The position numbers and the translations under genes were made by a program. DNA of 64,000 bases from Epiperipatus broadwayi (taxonomy: Eukaryota; Onychophora; Udeonychophora; Euonychophora; Peripatidae): contig JAQFVV010000003.1 in assembly GCA_028023455.1 (NCBI GenBank), positions 2,194,001-2,258,000 on the forward strand. The letters are read 5' to 3'. Position 1 is the first letter of the stretch; each line of letters begins with the position of its first letter. Shown here piece by piece: positions 56,786-64,000 of the stretch. The notes under the pieces are model-generated. The model was not told the DNA's origin. It saw nothing but the letters and a program-made list of their open reading frames with translations, and searched no databases.

Positions 56786-57545
56786 ACCACATTCCACTCT
56801 TTTTACACTTTAAAGCAAATATATTTATTAATTTTACCGTTTTGACAGTTCCTAGCAGTCTTTGTCAGATCTACAAAAATTTAAACATTATATCAATACA
56901 ACCATATTTCATACATGTATATATTAAATTGTTACAATTTTATCAACTTAATTATTAATATCATTTTATTTATAAAACTTACTATTATATAACTTTAAAA
57001 TCAACTTTACCCTTTATTTCTATTCTTAATTATTATCATATTTATATTTATTCACCTTTTTCCTTTGCCATAATTTTATAAATTCAATGTAATATTTATG
57101 AAATCTTTCTTATATTACTATATTCATATATTTAACCTTATTTTACATATTACTATATTCATAAATTTTACCTTATTTTACATTTTACCTATTATCTTAA
57201 TTTTTAATTGTCTTATTCCATTCCTTAATTCCATTTTACCCATATTTTATTCCTGCTTTTTCCATTTACTTATTTTTAATAAAAAAAATTTAATTCTTAT
57301 ATTTATTTTTATTTTTATTTCTTACCTTATTATCTATTAAAACTTTCTTTCCTCTATCATTTTTAATCCCATCATACACTCTAATTTTTATCTATATACA
57401 GCTTTCTCTATTATCTATTATACAAACTACTTATTTATTTTATTTCTTATTAGTTTTTACTGTTTATTTTATTTATTTTTATATTAAGATAGTTTAAATG
57501 AGAAAGATACTTTTTTCCAACATTTTTTTTAAAAAAAAAAAAACA
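56786..57545. other. G-depleted insertion in the decayed LINE
   Basis: Between LINE blocks lies about 750 bp unrelated to LINE coding. From about 56930 to 57490 the plus strand has only a handful of G but a normal amount of C, and it is made of T, A and C words such as TTATTTTACATATTACTATATTC. It begins after a less skewed part with TGACAGTTCCTAGCAGTCTTTGTCAG. An 80-codon frame inside (57098-57340) is low complexity. Confidence 0.6.
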
Positions 57546-57613
57546 ATTGTTTTTGATATTGTTATAGATGGCTTGATGGAACAGGCATCAAGATGCATAT
57601 AGGTTTGATTGTT

Positions 57614-57880
57614 ATTATTAATTTTTGTTCTTTTCTGAGCCAGTATCATCTCTGGTAAAATAAAAATACACACATAAAATGTAGTTTTTTAATAATGTTT
57701 AGCTTTATTACTGCCTAGCATGCTTTCAATATAGTTTTTACTATATCATATTAATCACGTCTCTGTATGCCATGAATATGATATAGTAAAAATATATTAA
57801 AAGTATGCTAGACAATAATAAAGCTAAATATTATTAAAAAACTACCTTTTCTGAGTTTACTTTTATTTTATCAGATATTA
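57614..57880. mobile_element. Palindromic insertion with a 14-bp direct duplication
   Basis: Arms at about 57649-57735 and 57775-57879 are reverse complements: CTCTGGTAAAATAAAA against TTTTATTTTATCAGA, GTAGTTTTTTAATAATGTTTAGC against GCTAAATATTATTAAAAAACTAC, and TTTTTACTATATCAT against ATGATATAGTAAAAA. TAGGTTTGATTGTT occurs at 57600-57613 and again at 57880-57893, outside the palindrome. It interrupts the LINE reading frame, which resumes after the second copy. Confidence 0.7.
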
Positions 57881-58350
57881 GGTTTGATTGTTGGAATTTT
57901 TTATTTCAGTCAATTAAAAGTGAAAACAAGTACATAACTTCTTGGATTCTGGATGGACAGAATGTACTTGATGTTTTAAATAAAACATATAACAACTTTG
58001 GTTTACTAATTAATGATCCAGATGCTCACATTTTTATTAGCTAGCAATGGAATAAAAATCTTTAGAAACTTTTTAGTGGGATGGTTATCATCTTGAAAAT
58101 ATGAACAAATTTAAATATCTTGGTTGTTAAATTTAATATGCTGCTACTGGTTTAACAAATGAAAAAATGGAGTGTATAATTACAGGAAAATTACTACTAC
58201 AACTAAATAGAACTATTATTCTACCTTTTTTTGTATGGAAGAGAGTCTACCAACTATCTATTGATACAACCTATATGACTACAAAATTTTAAAAATATGA
58301 TGTTAACACCATAAAAATAATATATTCTTCATCTTATTAGATATGGTAGT

Positions 58351-59176
58351 ATAGTACCCACTATTGTAAAATCACAGTATTATTTAATTGGACATGTAAA
58401 ATTAATAAACAAAATGTGCTTCTAAAAGAGCATTTGTTAGCATGGTTTTTATGGTAAAAGTAATCCCTTTTTACATTATAAGGTATGTCTCAAAACATTC
58501 TAAAGAGATGCAATATTGATTGTGGTCTACTAGAAAGATATGACAGAAAATAGAATATATTAAACAGCTACAATTAGACATTGCAAAATATCAAATAAAC
58601 AAAAGATTGGTTCATATAACCATTGCAACCTTACTACTAAGTTATTATTATTTTATCTTTTTTTTAATCTTGAAGTTGGAATGGTCAAACTCATTTATGA
58701 AGGGCTATTACTCATACATTTTACATAAAACAAAATTTATATTTATTAATTTACAGAATTTTTATCTTCATAAACATTTTATTTACTTACAGCTCAATAT
58801 AATTGACTCAAATATTTATTAACCAAATAACTATGTGTAATCATCTTTACTAGAGTAACTTTTCACTGGATACTAATGTTCAGAATTATTTTATCTAGCT
58901 GCTTTTTTTAAAAAAAATTTAAATGCTTTAAATTCTTGTGAGCTTTTTGTGATTTCAAATGCATATATCACTGAAAGAGCTCAAATTTGCAATATATATA
59001 TATATATATATTAACCATAAATATGAATTGCTAATTGGTTATAATATGTAGAATATTACATAAACTACTGCTTATACTCTATTGGTTTATTTAAGCACAA
59101 AGATTGTGGTATGAGACATGTACACACCCGCACATGCACACACATATAATACTTAATGGATGTTTAGATGGAATAT
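58351..59176. other. AT-rich anonymous DNA
   Basis: No gene recognised. It includes a (TA)n tract at 58994-59014 and a short (CA)n-like run at 59123-59147. The frame at 58607-58822 is low-complexity and hydrophobic. Confidence 0.5.
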
Positions 59177-59422
59177 TTTAGTATGTGGAGATTTCCGTGT
59201 ATAGTTATTTAATAAAAAAGCTCTTGCTTGGACAGTATCCAATCAAAGTTAACAGCCCATAGCAAAGAGAGAAAGTAAAACTGTGAGTATAATTTATTTA
59301 CATTGTATTGGTGCTGAAAGTTTTACTTTCTTTTTAGTTAGGCAGTTGATCTTGATTAGCTACTATCCAAACAAGAGCTTTCTAATCAAATAATTATAAA
59401 CAAAAAACTACACATACTAAAC
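59177..59422. mobile_element. MITE-like element with arms of about 100 bp
   Basis: TTTTAGTATGTGGAG...AAAGCTCTTGCTTGGACAGTA pairs with TACTATCCAAACAAGAGCTTT...CTACACATACTAAAC. The arms also include AGAAAGTAAAACT / AGTTTTACTTTCT nearer the loop. Imperfect pairing indicates some age. No coding capacity. Confidence 0.75.
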
Positions 59423-59435
59423 TATATATATATAT

Positions 59436-59549
59436 GAAAATTGTAGAAGCAAATTACTCTTCACACATGTATTTTAAATTTGATCACACTCACAGTCAAT
59501 TTTGTAGTGTATATGTGAAGAGTAGTTTTCTTTCACAATATGTCATATG
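59436..59549. mobile_element. Short hairpin element with arms of about 40 bp
   Basis: GAAAATTGTAGAAGCAAATTACTCTTCACA pairs imperfectly with ATGTGAAGAGTAGTTTTCTTTCACAATATGTC. It lies about 14 bp from the preceding MITE, separated by a TA tract. Confidence 0.65.
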
Positions 59550-59567
59550 AATAAAACACTATATTAT

Positions 59568-59636
59568 CAATTACTTTATTTCTTTTTTATGATAAATACT
59601 ACAATTACTTTATTTCTTTTTTATGATAAATACTAC
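59568..59636. repeat. 34-bp tandem duplication
   Basis: The unit ATTACTTTATTTCTTTTTTATGATAAATACTACA occurs twice in a row without visible differences. Confidence 0.9.
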
Positions 59637-60642
<1,006 letters not shown>

Positions 60643-60647
60643 TTATT

Positions 60648-60928
60648 CAATGTCTGTATTTTTTCAAAACAATATATGTTATTATATAATTGAATATTTA
60701 TAAATATAGTAATTAGATAATTAAAATTTTTATCCACTTAGAAGCACTTTCGATTATTCTAGTAATCTTTGTCAACTAACACTTTGAAAGGCTAACCTTC
60801 CCACAATTCTGTGATCTTAATGTTTGCTGCCTGCCTGTTAATTAAGTCATGTTTGTATTTGTATATTAGCATAGCTTCCTTTATTTTCCTTTTATTGTTA
60901 TTTTTTTCAATTTGCAATATTTTTACAT
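60648..60928 (-). repeat. Penelope-like 3' terminal repeat, downstream copy
   Basis: Shares CTTTGAAAGGCTAACCTT, CCCACAATTC, GTTAATTAAGTCATGTTT and TTTGTATATTAGCATAGCTT with 63196-63475, with occasional substitutions. Confidence 0.85.
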
Positions 60929-61190
60929 TATTAAAATTGAAGTCAAAACCATAAATACATGACTTATTATGGTCATAAAAAATGGATGCTGAAATATTAT
61001 TATCTACTTTACAATTTTGTTTCAATTTCTGAACATGTTTTAATAACAGCAAGTGCTCTTTAATTCTTTTTTCCAACATACATCTCAATTCACCTATATA
61101 TCCACTGCCACACCTACATATTCATTTATAAATGTCACAATTTTTATTTATAAATGAGGTTTTATCTTTAGAGCTATTTATAAATTTGTT
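60792..61190 (-). pseudogene. GIY-YIG endonuclease of the Penelope-like element
   Basis: Reading from about 61160, the frame gives CDIYK-stop-ICRCGSGYIGELRCMLEKRIKEHLLLLK...NNISASIFYDHNKSCIYGFDFNFNNVKIL...NNKRKIKEAMLIYKYKHDLINRQ...ELWEG. YIG, the following Arg, the RIKEH helix and the KRKIKEAMLI motif with its Glu identify the Penelope-type GIY-YIG nuclease, which nicks target DNA. A stop within the first motif and a lost GIY strand show decay. From 61088 leftwards 98 codons remain open. Confidence 0.8.
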
Positions 61191-62280
61191 TAATGTAGGA
61201 GGTGTGTAAAATGCAATATCACATATACCTTTATAAATATTCCTTATAAAATTTACTTAATCATTTGAAATATATGGTATTGATATCCATATTTTTTATT
61301 TGCAGGATAATCAATATTATTATTAAAATTTTTATTCTTATATTTTGTATTAAAACCTCTAATAACATTATATATATGATTATAATTGTAGCCAACATTT
61401 AACAATTTATTTGAATATATTTCAATGTTTTTGCCTTTATCCGATGAATGTTTGCAAAGACTATTATTTCTAAATAAGAAGGACTTCAAACCTGCCATTT
61501 TGTGTGACATTGGCACTTTTGATTTATATGGAATATAACCTCTTTTTACTATTGGTTTAATGGTCATACAGTAATCCAGCATACATTGATTTCTAGTTAT
61601 TTTAAGATCAAGAAACTGAACACACATTAAATTTTCATCTGTTTTTATCCATTTTAGGCCTTTTAAACCATTTAATTCTTTAAACAACTCATTAATTGTA
61701 TTTGGTTTGCCACATACAAAAACATCATCAACATATCGATAATATACAGTAATATTTTTTTGATAAAATTACTTTTTCAAAATATTTTCTTTATATGTAG
61801 AAATTACAAAATTACATATTTGAGCAACAGTGGGTAAACACATTGGCCAGCCATTGCCCATTTTATAAAAATCCTTCTTAAAAATTGCATAAATATTTTT
61901 ATCGATAAGGTTTAATGTTTCAGTTATAAATTTTATTATTTTCATGTTAACATTTTTTTAAACTTAATGCATTGGAAATAATTTCAATAGATGCCAATCG
62001 ATCAATTGATCCATACATTTCACTAACATCTAAAGTACATATAATGTCATTAACATCAATCTTAACATTACAGATTTTATTAACAAAATCAAATGAAGAA
62101 CATATTGTATATTTACCAAAACCAAGAATTTCTTGTAGCATTTTCTCAATTAAACAACATGTTTCATAATAAAATGCATCCCCCTTTCAAAATCAACCAT
62201 TAAACATAATGGTTCATTTTCTTTATGTAGTTTTAAATTTGAAAAAATTTTGGGACATATTGCAGCAGAAGGATAAATCT
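61191..62280 (-). pseudogene. Reverse transcriptase of the Penelope-like element
   Basis: In minus-strand order, PKIFSNLKLHKENEPLCLMVDF lies near 62245-62180 (the PK-x-x-x-LPK-x-HK-x-x-x-PLRPIV block). Then come LGFGKYTICSSFDFVNK and IICTLDVSEMYGSID (62141-61990, catalytic Asp in LDV-x-x-MY). MGNGWPMCLPTVAQICNF follows near 61862-61800, and TVYYRYVDDVFVCGKPNTINELFK near 61750-61690 (catalytic YVDD). QFLDLKITRNQ...YIPYKSKVPMSHKMAGLKSFLFR continues to 61253 (144 open codons). All core motifs are recognisable, but shifts and stops separate them. Confidence 0.85.
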
Positions 62281-63195
62281 TATAATAAGTACTATTATCA
62301 ATCACATTATTTTTGGCTTTTTTAAAAATGTTATTAATAAATTGAATACTTAATTATCTATATTTACTTTATCAACTTTTATAAAGTTAAGATTATTCAT
62401 TTAAGTAATAAATTTGTCTTCATAATCTTATTTTGGTAATAAATACATTCTAAGCACTTTATCTTCTTTTATACAAACTAAATTATTCTCAGATGTAAAT
62501 TTTTTAAATTTAGATATTTGTAAAATCCAATCACTATTCATTTTGTAATTAAACTTTTTTTTCTTTACTTCTTTTACTAAATCTTTACAAACTTCTAAAT
62601 CAGATTTAATTATGCTTAAGGAATTTCCAACCAAAGATTTAAATTCTAGATCACTGTCTTCCCACTAACCACCAATATATTTTGCAGCAAGATTTAATAT
62701 ATGTTTTTGTTGAAAATTGAGATCCACATTCGACAAATTAACATAATTATTATCTTGAGACTGACTTTTAAAGCCTTTATAATACAAGAAGTTGATTTTC
62801 TATCAAATTTCATACACATTTTTTCATAATATCAATTAAATAACACTTGACAGTTATTTTTAAAATTATACCAATCATCTCAGTTATTCAAATCAATTAA
62901 ATAATGTAAACTTTTTAAATATCACCTTTTATCAAATATTAAACATTTGCACTTGGAAATTAGGTAATACAATCATTTTCATATAACATATCGTATTCGG
63001 AGACAACTTGCCAGTCATATTAACTTTTATTTGACAGCAATTCAGATATATTTTTAACCTTTTGCAATTATATAAAAACTTGAATCTACATTTTAAGTCA
63101 ATTATTTTAAAAGTTATCTTTCTCCATTCTTTAATAATCCACATTTCATTTCTCAGATTAAATTCCATTAATATATATGTAATAACATTATTATT
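62281..63195 (-). pseudogene. N-terminal region of the Penelope-like element, heavily decayed
   Basis: The 68-codon frame at 62634-62428 ends ISKFKKFTSENNLVCIKEDKVLRMYLLPK, reminiscent of the N-terminal DKG-x-x-x-V block of the family. Upstream, to about 63195, only scattered short frames remain. The frame 63285-62932 crosses the junction with the upstream terminal repeat and is not a real gene. Confidence 0.5.
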
Positions 63196-63475
63196 CAATT
63201 TCTGTATTTGTTCAAAGCAATATAAGTAATTATATAATTGAATATTTATAAATACAGTAATTAGATAATTTAAAATTTTATCCACTTAGGAGCGCTTTCA
63301 ATTATCCTAATAATATTCGTCAACTAAAACTTTGAAAGGCTAACCTTTCCCACAATTCCATGATCTTAACATTTGCTGTCTGTCTGTTAATTAAGTCATG
63401 TTTATATTTGTATATTAGCATAGCTTTTTTTATTTTTCTTTTATTGTTATTTTTATCAATTTGCAATATTTTTAC
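63196..63475 (-). repeat. Penelope-like 3' terminal repeat, upstream copy
   Basis: Direct repeat of 60648-60928. It represents the 3' end of a preceding, otherwise missing copy in head-to-tail order. It ends at a (TA)n tract near 63476-63507. Confidence 0.85.
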
Positions 63476-64000
63476 ATATATATTTGCAATATATATATAT
63501 ATATATGATTTGATACCACCAAGTTTTTTCAGAACTTGAAAGAAGATTTACATTAGTATTTAAACATCAATTTTCTTGGAAAAGTATTTCCTATCTTAAA
63601 TTTCATTAATGTATTGAATGATACTATATCCAATGCAGTTTCCTTTAGCACTATATAAAAAAAACCTAGCAATAAAGAAAAATTAAACTATAATATTTAA
63701 AGGTTTTTTTCACCAGCTCTCCTTTTCATATTCATCATGTAATATAATTATTTAAAGCATAGGTTAGGAGATTATAACTCTCTCCTATCGATGTATTGAA
63801 TAAAACCGCCATTAAAAAAACACATGAGAGAATATTAATTTAGAAATATCATAATAAATTTATTTATATACAAAACTATTTACAATATTACCATTTGTTG
63901 ATGATACAATATCTTGCACTTCAACTTAATATAGAAATTAATAAACTTTCCTTAGGAATTACTTTTCTTTTTATCAGTTTTATAAAAGCTCTATTTAGAC
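63476..64000. other. AT-rich anonymous DNA
   Basis: Begins with a (TA)n tract, then unremarkable AT-rich sequence to the end of the window. No gene recognised. Confidence 0.5.

Larger units (their letters stand above)
55690..58350 (+). mobile_element. Decayed LINE with reverse transcriptase relics
   Basis: Plus-strand relics follow the order of a LINE ORF2. From 55758 the translation includes a W-x-x-F-K-K...TSKFNLGFPKNKRHDCFSKND segment, like the DWFDEN region before RT. Then come RT blocks at 56400-56672 and 56673-56785. After an interruption, DGTGIKMHIG...IFYFSQLKVKTST at about 57566-57940 is like the FNLRRLKAKT block. Finally NKFKYLGC near 58108 is the F-x-YLG block. Stops and shifts occur throughout. 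Two later insertions, 56786-57545 and 57614-57880, split it. Confidence 0.7.
60648..63475 (-). mobile_element. Decayed Penelope-like element with terminal direct repeats
   Basis: On the minus strand the order is conserved RT N-terminal words, RT core with RYVDD, RT C-terminal part, and GIY-YIG endonuclease. A block of about 280 bp that includes the end of the nuclease gene (60648-60928) is repeated directly at 63196-63475, upstream of the element. Such partial tandem copies (so-called pseudo-LTRs) are characteristic of Penelope-like elements. Many stops and shifts mean it is inactive. It is the most complete Penelope-like copy in the window. Confidence 0.85.

Overview
The window is AT-rich eukaryotic nuclear DNA, most likely from an invertebrate animal. 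The reasons are a mix of Ty3/Gypsy LTR retrotransposons, an RTE-type and a second LINE, Penelope-like elements with a GIY-YIG endonuclease, many foldback/MITE-like palindromes, and long (TA)n microsatellites. I could not recognise any host protein-coding gene, rRNA or tRNA. Almost every open frame that can be identified belongs to a mobile element, and most are broken. I cannot name the phylum with confidence. One assembly gap of 500 N lies at 5925-6424.

Layout. 1-2818: anonymous AT-rich DNA ending in a candidate 3' LTR edge. 2819-5924: Gypsy element 1, minus strand. It has a coiled-coil gag-like frame fused to an expanded 16-residue repeat and then to the last residues of an integrase, and it runs into the gap. 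6425-7450: 5' end of an RTE-type LINE, minus strand, with a frameshifted endonuclease. 7690-8330: a dispersed repeat also found near 60 kb. 9989-17266: Gypsy element 2, minus strand, young, gag only, with its right LTR split by a 1.55-kb block. 18393-23720: foldback elements and a three-copy dispersed repeat. 23721-30113: featureless AT-rich DNA apart from a (TA)n hairpin pair. 30114-33860: small hairpins, two minisatellites and a possible solo LTR. 33862-41520: an old plus-strand LTR element (element 4) with direct repeats of about 3 kb, a decayed primer-binding site and a gag-like relic. 41694-45905: Penelope-like 3'-end fragments, including a head-to-head inverted pair, together with several palindromic MITEs. 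45919-52546: Gypsy element 3, minus strand, young, with protease, RT, RNase H and integrase but almost no gag. 55690-58350: a decayed LINE with two later insertions. 59177-60638: nested foldback elements and the longest (TA)n tract. 60648-63475: a decayed Penelope-like element, minus strand, flanked by direct repeats of its own 3' end.

How it fits together. The two young Gypsy copies (2 and 3) lie inside (TA)n tracts with ATAT next to both outer ends, and they keep many CpGs, whereas the surrounding DNA is visibly CpG-poor. Element 3 carries enzymes without a proper gag. Elements 1, 2 and 4 carry gag-like proteins without pol. This suggests a community of partial elements that would need each other's, or a full-length relative's, proteins. 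All protein-level assignments are motif readings made by eye; no database search was run.
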